From the NCBI GenBank assembly GCA_012845835.1, contig JABAKD010000013.1, forward strand, positions 9,923,128 through 9,987,127: a stretch of 64,000 nt of DNA, written 5' to 3'. Positions within the stretch are counted from its first letter, which is position 1. Each line of letters begins with the position of its first letter. This stretch comes from Undaria pinnatifida. Its lineage: Eukaryota; Sar; Phaeophyceae; Laminariales; Alariaceae. The translations under genes were made by a program, and so were the position numbers. Positions 11,195 to 23,100 of this stretch are shown piece after piece. The notes beneath the pieces were generated by a model. The model did no database searches, was not told the DNA's origin, and saw only the letters and a program-made list of their open reading frames with translations.

Positions 11195-14100
11195 GATACC
11201 GTAAGAGGCAGAGTGCGGACGTGCAGCGGATGTAGTAAGAAGATACCGTCTGGTGTGAACCCTTTTGAGAGCCATCCATAGAGATCAAGAAGCGACGAGC
11301 GCGATCTAATGGGGCGTCTAGAAGAATCTTGAGGCAATCCGAGTATCGCCATGCCTCACGCTTGCCTGGCAGCTTCCTGCGTTGGCGTTCGAACCGACCT
11401 CCTCCTGAGCGATCGGCTCGGATTGCTTCATGTGGCCGATGCTGTAACCGTCAGTCTTTTCGGTTCAGTTTTTGCGTCTGAAGCCCCGAAGGGGTTGATA
11501 CACTACCTCTGGTGGATCTTTTTTGGTCGTGTCTTGCTCTTGATGTGTTGCTGGTGGGAGTTCCGTCCTAGATTTCGGGTAGAACCTGGTCCTGCTGCTT
11601 GTGTCTATGTGTCGTGTGAATTTCTGTCCACGGGCAAGTCGTGGATAGGTCGACTGCTGTGATAGACTAGCGTGGCAAAGTGCGGTATCTTTGTGGCTGG
11701 AGCTCACGAAGGAGGTGTGATACCGCGCAGGCGAACGAGCTTGCGCGCACTTGGTTCTTATTTTGTCTGTGTTCGATCTCGTTTTCGCTCTCTCCCGCGA
11801 CGCGCTTCTTGGCTCGTCTCCAAGCCGCGCGGGGCCCGCAAGAAGACACGCTGTGTTTTCTGGAGAAGCGCGGGGCTAGTGCAGAGTGGTGGTCTCAACG
11901 CTTCGGAGGAGTGATTGCCGCAGGTGCGTCATCCGTTTCATCCATTGCTTCTTTTTATTCCCGCAGCGTTTCGTATTTCGCACTTTTTTTATGTGTGTTT
12001 GTGCGCTGAAAAGTTCCGGTTCAATAATCTTGGGGTATAGAAGCAGACGCCAGGCCTCAGAGAAAAGCAAGCAACTTCACAACAAATGTTGTTGCTTGCC
12101 CAAAAGTGGTTCAATTCCCACAGCAGTGTGAGTTTCTGCACAGAGAGTTTGGCTGGCATCGCGCCGTCTCACAGTGTCTGTCTCTCGAGCCATTCTCACG
12201 GTGTCTGTTTGCACGATTGTTTGGCTGGCATTGCGCCGTCTCACAGTGTCTGTCTCTCGAGCAATTCGGGGGTTGAGCTACCGGTCTGCCTTGCAGTTTT
12301 TTTCGAACTTTAAAAGCACAGAAACTGCAAGGTGGACCCCCACCCACCCAACCCAACCCAACCCAACCCAACCCAACCCAACCACCTCACCCCCACCATA
12401 TTACGTGAGGACGTACTCGGACGATAGATACCACAGAGCATGCATGCTAGGACTAGCTACGACATGATACCGTAAGAGGCAGAGTGCGGACGTGCAGCGG
12501 ATGTAGTAAGAAGATACCGTCTGGTGTGAACCCTTTTGAGAGCCATCCATAGAGATCAAGAAGCGACGAGCGCGATCTAATGGGGCGTCTAGAAGAATCT
12601 TGAGGCAATCCGAGTATCGCCATGCCTCACGCTTGCCTGGCAGCTTCCTGCGTTGGCGTTCGAACCGACCTCCTCCTGAGCGATCGGCTCGGATTGCTTC
12701 ATGTGGCCGATGCTGTAACCGTCAGTCTTTTCGGTTCAGTTTTTGCGTCTGAAGCCCCGAAGGGGTTGATACACTACCTCTGGTGGATCTTTTTTGGTCG
12801 TGTCTTGCTCTTGATGTGTTGCTGGTGGGAGTTCCGTCCTAGATTTCGGGTAGAACCTGGTCCTGCTGCTTGTGTCTATGTGTCGTGTGAATTTCTGTCC
12901 ACGGGCAAGTCGTGGATAGGTCGACTGCTGTGATAGACTAGCGTGGCAAAGTGCGGTATCTTTGTGGCTGGAGCTCACGAAGGAGGTGTGATACCGCGCA
13001 GGCGAACGAGCTTGCGCGCACTTGGTTCTTATTTTGTCTGTGTTCGATCTCGTTTTCGCTCTCTCCCGCGACGCGCTTCTTGGCTCGTCTCCAAGCCGCG
13101 CGGGGCCCGCAAGAAGACACGCTGTGTTTTCTGGAGAAGCGCGGGGCTAGTGCAGAGTGGTGGTCTCAACGCTTCGGAGGAGTGATTGCCGCAGGTGCGT
13201 CATCCGTTTCATCCATTGCTTCTTTTTATTCCCGCAGCGTTTCGTATTTCGCACTTTTTTTATGTGTGTTTGTGCGCTGAAAAGTTCCGGTTCAATAATC
13301 TTGGGGTATAGAAGCAGACGCCAGGCCTCAGAGAAAAGCAAGCAACTTCACAACAAATGTTGTTGCTTGCCCAAAAGTGGTTCAATTCCCACAGCAGTGT
13401 GAGTTTCTGCACAGAGAGTTTGGCTGGCATCGCGCCGTCTCACAGTGTCTGTCTCTCGAGCCATTCTCACGGTGTCTGTTTGCACGATTGTTTGGCTGGC
13501 ATTGCGCCGTCTCACAGTGTCTGTCTCTCGAGCAATTCGGGGGTTGAGCTACCGGTCTGCCTTGCAGTTTTTTTCGAACTTTAAAAGCACAGAAACTGCA
13601 AGGTGGACCCCCACCCACCCAACCCAACCCAACCCAACCCAACCCAACCCAACCACCTCACCCCCACCATATTACGTGAGGACGTACTCGGACGATAGAT
13701 ACCACAGAGCATGCATGCTAGGACTAGCTACGACATGATACCGTAAGAGGCAGAGTGCGGACGTGCAGCGGATGTAGTAAGAAGATACCGTCTGGTGTGA
13801 ACCCTTTTGAGAGCCATCCATAGAGATCAAGAAGCGACGAGCGCGATCTAATGGGGCGTCTAGAAGAATCTTGAGGCAATCCGAGTATCGCCATGCCTCA
13901 CGCTTGCCTGGCAGCTTCCTGCGTTGGCGTTCGAACCGACCTCCTCCTGAGCGATCGGCTCGGATTGCTTCATGTGGCCGATGCTGTAACCGTCAGTCTT
14001 TTCGGTTCAGTTTTTGCGTCTGAAGCCCCGAAGGGGTTGATACACTACCTCTGGTGGATCTTTTTTGGTCGTGTCTTGCTCTTGATGTGTTGCTGGTGGG

Positions 14101-17100
14101 AGTTCCGTCCTAGATTTCGGGTAGAACCTGGTCCTGCTGCTTGTGTCTATGTGTCGTGTGAATTTCTGTCCACGGGCAAGTCGTGGATAGGTCGACTGCT
14201 GTGATAGACTAGCGTGGCAAAGTGCGGTATCTTTGTGGCTGGAGCTCACGAAGGAGGTGTGATACCGCGCAGGCGAACGAGCTTGCGCGCACTTGGTTCT
14301 TATTTTGTCTGTGTTCGATCTCGTTTTCGCTCTCTCCCGCGACGCGCTTCTTGGCTCGTCTCCAAGCCGCGCGGGGCCCGCAAGAAGACACGCTGTGTTT
14401 TCTGGAGAAGCGCGGGGCTAGTGCAGAGTGGTGGTCTCAACGCTTCGGAGGAGTGATTGCCGCAGGTGCGTCATCCGTTTCATCCATTGCTTCTTTTTAT
14501 TCCCGCAGCGTTTCGTATTTCGCACTTTTTTTATGTGTGTTTGTGCGCTGAAAAGTTCCGGTTCAATAATCTTGGGGTATAGAAGCAGACGCCAGGCCTC
14601 AGAGAAAAGCAAGCAACTTCACAACAAATGTTGTTGCTTGCCCAAAAGTGGTTCAATTCCCACAGCAGTGTGAGTTTCTGCACAGAGAGTTTGGCTGGCA
14701 TCGCGCCGTCTCACAGTGTCTGTCTCTCGAGCCATTCTCACGGTGTCTGTTTGCACGATTGTTTGGCTGGCATTGCGCCGTCTCACAGTGTCTGTCTCTC
14801 GAGCAATTCGGGGGTTGAGCTACCGGTCTGCCTTGCAGTTTTTTTCGAACTTTAAAAGCACAGAAACTGCAAGGTGGACCCCCACCCACCCAACCCAACC
14901 CAACCCAACCCAACCCAACCCAACCACCTCACCCCCACCATATTACGTGAGGACGTACTCGGACGATAGATACCACAGAGCATGCATGCTAGGACTAGCT
15001 ACGACATGATACCGTAAGAGGACAGAGTGCGGACGTGCAGCGGATGTAGTAAGAAGATACCGTCTGGTGTGAACCCTTTTGAGAGCCATCCATAGAGATC
15101 AAGAAGCGACGAGCGCGATCTAATGGGGCGTCTAGAAGAATCTTGAGGCAATCCGAGTATCGCCATGCCTCACGCTTGCCTGGCAGCTTCCTGCGTTGGC
15201 GTTCGAACCGACCTCCTCCTGAGCGATCGGCTCGGATTGCTTCATGTGGCCGATGCTGTAACCGTCAGTCTTTTCGGTTCAGTTTTTGCGTCTGAAGCCC
15301 CGAAGGGGTTGATACACTACCTCTGGTGGATCTTTTTTGGTCGTGTCTTGCTCTTGATGTGTTGCTGGTGGGAGTTCCGTCCTAGATTTCGGGTAGAACC
15401 TGGTCCTGCTGCTTGTGTCTATGTGTCGTGTGAATTTCTGTCCACGGGCAAGTCGTGGATAGGTCGACTGCTGTGATAGACTAGCGTGGCAAAGTGCGGT
15501 ATCTTTGTGGCTGGAGCTCACGAAGGAGGTGTGATACCGCGCAGGCGAACGAGCTTGCGCGCACTTGGTTCTTATTTTGTCTGTGTTCGATCTCGTTTTC
15601 GCTCTCTCCCGCGACGCGCTTCTTGGCTCGTCTCCAAGCCGCGCGGGGCCCGCAAGAAGACACGCTGTGTTTTCTGGAGAAGCGCGGGGCTAGTGCAGAG
15701 TGGTGGTCTCAACGCTTCGGAGGAGTGATTGCCGCAGGTGCGTCATCCGTTTCATCCATTGCTTCTTTTTATTCCCGCAGCGTTTCGTATTTCGCACTTT
15801 TTTTATGTGTGTTTGTGCGCTGAAAAGTTCCGGTTCAATAATCTTGGGGTATAGAAGCAGACGCCAGGCCTCAGAGAAAAGCAAGCAACTTCACAACAAA
15901 TGTTGTTGCTTGCCCAAAAGTGGTTCAATTCCCACAGCAGTGTGAGTTTCTGCACAGAGAGTTTGGCTGGCATCGCGCCGTCTCACAGTGTCTGTCTCTC
16001 GAGCCATTCTCACGGTGTCTGTTTGCACGATTGTTTGGCTGGCATTGCGCCGTCTCACAGTGTCTGTCTCTCGAGCAATTCGGGGGTTGAGCTACCGGTC
16101 TGCCTTGCAGTTTTTTTCGAACTTTAAAAGCACAGAAACTGCAAGGTGGACCCCCACCCACCCAACCCAACCCAACCCAACCCAACCCAACCCAACCACC
16201 TCACCCCCACCATATTACGTGAGGACGTACTCGGACGATAGATACCACAGAGCATGCATGCTAGGACTAGCTACGACATGATACCGTAAGAGGCAGAGTG
16301 CGGACGTGCAGCGGATGTAGTAAGAAGATACCGTCTGGTGTGAACCCTTTTGAGAGCCATCCATAGAGATCAAGAAGCGACGAGCGCGATCTAATGGGGC
16401 GTCTAGAAGAATCTTGAGGCAATCCGAGTATCGCCATGCCTCACGCTTGCCTGGCAGCTTCCTGCGTTGGCGTTCGAACCGACCTCCTCCTGAGCGATCG
16501 GCTCGGATTGCTTCATGTGGCCGATGCTGTAACCGTCAGTCTTTTCGGTTCAGTTTTTGCGTCTGAAGCCCCGAAGGGGTTGATACACTACCTCTGGTGG
16601 ATCTTTTTTGGTCGTGTCTTGCTCTTGATGTGTTGCTGGTGGGAGTTCCGTCCTAGATTTCGGGTAGAACCTGGTCCTGCTGCTTGTGTCTATGTGTCGT
16701 GTGAATTTCTGTCCACGGGCAAGTCGTGGATAGGTCGACTGCTGTGATAGACTAGCGTGGCAAAGTGCGGTATCTTTGTGGCTGGAGCTCACGAAGGAGG
16801 TGTGATACCGCGCAGGCGAACGAGCTTGCGCGCACTTGGTTCTTATTTTGTCTGTGTTCGATCTCGTTTTCGCTCTCTCCCGCGACGCGCTTCTTGGCTC
16901 GTCTCCAAGCCGCGCGGGGCCCGCAAGAAGACACGCTGTGTTTTCTGGAGAAGCGCGGGGCTAGTGCAGAGTGGTGGTCTCAACGCTTCGGAGGAGTGAT
17001 TGCCGCAGGTGCGTCATCCGTTTCATCCATTGCTTCTTTTTATTCCCGCAGCGTTTCGTATTTCGCACTTTTTTTATGTGTGTTTGTGCGCTGAAAAGTT

Positions 17101-20100
17101 CCGGTTCAATAATCTTGGGGTATAGAAGCAGACGCCAGGCCTCAGAGAAAAGCAAGCAACTTCACAACAAATGTTGTTGCTTGCCCAAAAGTGGTTCAAT
17201 TCCCACAGCAGTGTGAGTTTCTGCACAGAGAGTTTGGCTGGCATCGCGCCGTCTCACAGTGTCTGTCTCTCGAGCCATTCTCACGGTGTCTGTTTGCACG
17301 ATTGTTTGGCTGGCATTGCGCCGTCTCACAGTGTCTGTCTCTCGAGCAATTCGGGGGTTGAGCTACCGGTCTGCCTTGCAGTTTTTTTCGAACTTTAAAA
17401 GCACAGAAACTGCAAGGTGGACCCCCACCCACCCAACCCAACCCAACCCAACCCAACCCAACCCAACCACCTCACCCCCACCATATTACGTGAGGACGTA
17501 CTCGGACGATAGATACCACAGAGCATGCATGCTAGGACTAGCTACGACATGATACCGTAAGAGGCAGAGTGCGGACGTGCAGCGGATGTAGTAAGAAGAT
17601 ACCGTCTGGTGTGAACCCTTTTGAGAGCCATCCATAGAGATCAAGAAGCGACGAGCGCGATCTAATGGGGCGTCTAGAAGAATCTTGAGGCAATCCGAGT
17701 ATCGCCATGCCTCACGCTTGCCTGGCAGCTTCCTGCGTTGGCGTTCGAACCGACCTCCTCCTGAGCGATCGGCTCGGATTGCTTCATGTGGCCGATGCTG
17801 TAACCGTCAGTCTTTTCGGTTCAGTTTTTGCGTCTGAAGCCCCGAAGGGGTTGATACACTACCTCTGGTGGATCTTTTTTGGTCGTGTCTTGCTCTTGAT
17901 GTGTTGCTGGTGGGAGTTCCGTCCTAGATTTCGGGTAGAACCTGGTCCTGCTGCTTGTGTCTATGTGTCGTGTGAATTTCTGTCCACGGGCAAGTCGTGG
18001 ATAGGTCGACTGCTGTGATAGACTAGCGTGGCAAAGTGCGGTATCTTTGTGGCTGGAGCTCACGAAGGAGGTGTGATACCGCGCAGGCGAACGAGCTTGC
18101 GCGCACTTGGTTCTTATTTTGTCTGTGTTCGATCTCGTTTTCGCTCTCTCCCGCGACGCGCTTCTTGGCTCGTCTCCAAGCCGCGCGGGGCCCGCAAGAA
18201 GACACGCTGTGTTTTCTGGAGAAGCGCGGGGCTAGTGCAGAGTGGTGGTCTCAACGCTTCGGAGGAGTGATTGCCGCAGGTGCGTCATCCGTTTCATCCA
18301 TTGCTTCTTTTTATTCCCGCAGCGTTTCGTATTTCGCACTTTTTTTATGTGTGTTTGTGCGCTGAAAAGTTCCGGTTCAATAATCTTGGGGTATAGAAGC
18401 AGACGCCAGGCCTCAGAGAAAAGCAAGCAACTTCACAACAAATGTTGTTGCTTGCCCAAAAGTGGTTCAATTCCCACAGCAGTGTGAGTTTCTGCACAGA
18501 GAGTTTGGCTGGCATCGCGCCGTCTCACAGTGTCTGTCTCTCGAGCCATTCTCACGGTGTCTGTTTGCACGATTGTTTGGCTGGCATTGCGCCGTCTCAC
18601 AGTGTCTGTCTCTCGAGCAATTCGGGGGTTGAGCTACCGGTCTGCCTTGCAGTTTTTTTCGAACTTTAAAAGCACAGAAACTGCAAGGTGGACCCCCACC
18701 CACCCAACCCAACCCAACCCAACCCAACCCAACCCAACCCAACCACCTCACCCCCACCATATTACGTGAGGACGTACTCGGACGATAGATACCACAGAGC
18801 ATGCATGCTAGGACTAGCTACGACATGATACCGTAAGAGGCAGAGTGCGGACGTGCAGCGGATGTAGTAAGAAGATACCGTCTGGTGTGAACCCTTTTGA
18901 GAGCCATCCATAGAGATCAAGAAGCGACGAGCGCGATCTAATGGGGCGTCTAGAAGAATCTTGAGGCAATCCGAGTATCGCCATGCCTCACGCTTGCCTG
19001 GCAGCTTCCTGCGTTGGCGTTCGAACCGACCTCCTCCTGAGCGATCGGCTCGGATTGCTTCATGTGGCCGATGCTGTAACCGTCAGTCTTTTCGGTTCAG
19101 TTTTTGCGTCTGAAGCCCCGAAGGGGTTGATACACTACCTCTGGTGGATCTTTTTTGGTCGTGTCTTGCTCTTGATGTGTTGCTGGTGGGAGTTCCGTCC
19201 TAGATTTCGGGTAGAACCTGGTCCTGCTGCTTGTGTCTATGTGTCGTGTGAATTTCTGTCCACGGGCAAGTCGTGGATAGGTCGACTGCTGTGATAGACT
19301 AGCGTGGCAAAGTGCGGTATCTTTGTGGCTGGAGCTCACGAAGGAGGTGTGATACCGCGCAGGCGAACGAGCTTGCGCGCACTTGGTTCTTATTTTGTCT
19401 GTGTTCGATCTCGTTTTCGCTCTCTCCCGCGACGCGCTTCTTGGCTCGTCTCCAAGCCGCGCGGGGCCCGCAAGAAGACACGCTGTGTTTTCTGGAGAAG
19501 CGCGGGGCTAGTGCAGAGTGGTGGTCTCAACGCTTCGGAGGAGTGATTGCCGCAGGTGCGTCATCCGTTTCATCCATTGCTTCTTTTTATTCCCGCAGCG
19601 TTTCGTATTTCGCACTTTTTTTATGTGTGTTTGTGCGCTGAAAAGTTCCGGTTCAATAATCTTGGGGTATAGAAGCAGACGCCAGGCCTCAGAGAAAAGC
19701 AAGCAACTTCACAACAAATGTTGTTGCTTGCCCAAAAGTGGTTCAATTCCCACAGCAGTGTGAGTTTCTGCACAGAGAGTTTGGCTGGCATCGCGCCGTC
19801 TCACAGTGTCTGTCTCTCGAGCCATTCTCACGGTGTCTGTTTGCACGATTGTTTGGCTGGCATTGCGCCGTCTCACAGTGTCTGTCTCTCGAGCAATTCG
19901 GGGGTTGAGCTACCGGTCTGCCTTGCAGTTTTTTTCGAACTTTAAAAGCACAGAAACTGCAAGGTGGACCCCCACCCACCCAACCCAACCCAACCCAACC
20001 CAACCCAACCCAACCCAACCACCTCACCCCCACCATATTACGTGAGGACGTACTCGGACGATAGATACCACAGAGCATGCATGCTAGGACTAGCTACGAC

Positions 20101-23100
20101 ATGATACCGTAAGAGGCAGAGTGCGGACGTGCAGCGGATGTAGTAAGAAGATACCGTCTGGTGTGAACCCTTTTGAGAGCCATCCATAGAGATCAAGAAG
20201 CGACGAGCGCGATCTATGGGGCGTCTAGAAGAATCTTGAGGCAATCCGAGTATCGCCATGCCTCACGCTTGCCTGGCAGCTTCCTGCGTTGGCGTTCGAA
20301 CCGACCTCCTCCTGAGCGATCGGCTCGGATTGCTTCATGTGGCCGATGCTGTAACCGTCAGTCTTTTCGGTTCAGTTTTTGCGTCTGAAGCCCCGAAGGG
20401 GTTGATACACTACCTCTGGTGGATCTTTTTTGGTCGTGTCTTGCTCTTGATGTGTTGCTGGTGGGAGTTCCGTCCTAGATTTCGGGTAGAACCTGGTCCT
20501 GCTGCTTGTGTCTATGTGTCGTGTGAATTTCTGTCCACGGGCAAGTCGTGGATAGGTCGACTGCTGTGATAGACTAGCGTGGCAAAGTGCGGTATCTTTG
20601 TGGCTGGAGCTCACGAAGGAGGTGTGATACCGCGCAGGCGAACGAGCTTGCGCGCACTTGGTTCTTATTTTGTCTGTGTTCGATCTCGTTTTCGCTCTCT
20701 CCCGCGACGCGCTTCTTGGCTCGTCTCCAAGCCGCGCGGGGCCCGCAAGAAGACACGCTGTGTTTTCTGGAGAAGCGCGGGGCTAGTGCAGAGTGGTGGT
20801 CTCAACGCTTCGGAGGAGTGATTGCCGCAGGTGCGTCATCCGTTTCATCCATTGCTTCTTTTTATTCCCGCAGCGTTTCGTATTTCGCACTTTTTTTATG
20901 TGTGTTTGTGCGCTGAAAAGTTCCGGTTCAATAATCTTGGGGTATAGAAGCAGACGCCAGGCCTCAGAGAAAAGCAAGCAACTTCACAACAAATGTTGTT
21001 GCTTGCCCAAAAGTGGTTCAATTCCCACAGCAGTGTGAGTTTCTGCACAGAGAGTTTGGCTGGCATCGCGCCGTCTCACAGTGTCTGTCTCTCGAGCCAT
21101 TCTCACGGTGTCTGTTTGCACGATTGTTTGGCTGGCATTGCGCCGTCTCACAGTGTCTGTCTCTCGAGCAATTCGGGGGTTGAGCTACCGGTCTGCCTTG
21201 CAGTTTTTTTCGAACTTTAAAAGCACAGAAACTGCAAGGTGGACCCCCACCCACCCAACCCAACCCAACCCAACCCAACCCAACCCAACCACCTCACCCC
21301 CACCATATTACGTGAGGACGTACTCGGACGATAGATACCACAGAGCATGCATGCTAGGACTAGCTACGACATGATACCGTAAGAGGCAGAGTGCGGACGT
21401 GCAGCGGATGTAGTAAGAAGATACCGTCTGGTGTGAACCCTTTTGAGAGCCATCCATAGAGATCAAGAAGCGACGAGCGCGATCTAATGGGGCGTCTAGA
21501 AGAATCTTGAGGCAATCCGAGTATCGCCATGCCTCACGCTTGCCTGGCAGCTTCCTGCGTTGGCGTTCGAACCGACCTCCTCCTGAGCGATCGGCTCGGA
21601 TTGCTTCATGTGGCCGATGCTGTAACCGTCAGTCTTTTCGGTTCAGTTTTTGCGTCTGAAGCCCCGAAGGGGTTGATACACTACCTCTGGTGGATCTTTT
21701 TTGGTCGTGTCTTGCTCTTGATGTGTTGCTGGTGGGAGTTCCGTCCTAGATTTCGGGTAGAACCTGGTCCTGCTGCTTGTGTCTATGTGTCATGTGAATT
21801 TCTGTCCACGGGCAAGTCGTGGATAGGTCGACTGCTGTGATAGACTAGCGTGGCAAAGTGTTATAAGGCTTAGTTTGGGTAAGCTTTTGGTTAACCAGTT
21901 GCAAGTGGTCAAACGGACTAATACCCCACTAATTCCATAACAAATGGCGTCGTCGACAGACCATGGGTTTTTGGGTCGTGGGTTCGATCCCCACGTCCAC
22001 CATAATAAACTTTTTCAGATTTCCCCATGGCGAACTTGAAAAATACTCTCCCCGGTATACCCAGGAAATGAAACGGCTTGGATATATTGACAGGTCCGCC
22101 CGTATATCCGGCCGACCTGCTATTGTTATAAGGCTTAGTTTGGGTAAGCTTTTGGTTAACCTGTGCAAGTGGTCAAACGGACTAATACCCTACTAAAGTC
22201 CTTGACAAATGGCGTCGTCGACAGACCATGGGTTTTTGGGTCGTCGGTTCAATCCCCACATCCACCATAATAATCTTTTTCAGATTTTCCCATGGCGAAC
22301 TTGAAAAATACTCTTCCTGGTATCCCCAGGAAATGAAACGGCTTGGATATTGACAGAGGTCCGCCGTATATCCGGCCGACCTGCTATCCCGCCGTTTCAG
22401 GGGGGGAGAGTGTTATAAGGCTTAGTTTGGGTAAGCTTTTGGTTAACCAGTTGCAAGTGGTCAAACGGACTAATACCCCACTAATTCCTTAACACTATCC
22501 CGCCGTTTCAGGGGGGGAGAGTGTTATAAGGCTTAGTTTGGGTAAGCTATCGGTTAACCAGTTGCAAGTGGTCAAACGGACTAATACCCAAACTAAGCCT
22601 TATAAAACACCCCACTAATACCTTAACAAAAGTGCGGCATCTTTGTGGCTGGAGCTCACGAAGGAGGTGTGATACCGCGCAGGCGAACGAGCTTGCGCGC
22701 ACTTGGTTCTTATTTCGTCTGTGTTCGATCTCGTTTTCGCTCTCTCCCGCGACGCGCTTCTTGGCTCGTCTCCAAGCCGCGCGGGGCCCGCAAGAAGACA
22801 CGCTGTGTTTTCTGGAGAAGCGCGGGGCTAGTGCAGAGTGGTGGTCTCAACGCTTCGGAGGAGTGATTGCCGCAGGTGCGTCATCCGTTTCATCCATTGC
22901 TTCTTTTTATTCCCGCAGCGTTTCGTATTTCGCACTTTTTTTATGTGTGTTTGTGCGCTGAAAAGTTCCGGTTCAATAATCTTGGGGTATATAAACAGAC
23001 GCCAGGCCTCAGAGAAAAGCAAGCAACTTCACAACAAATGTTGTTGCTTGCCCAAAAGTGGTTCAATTCCCACAGCAGTGTGAGTTTCTGCACAGAGAGT

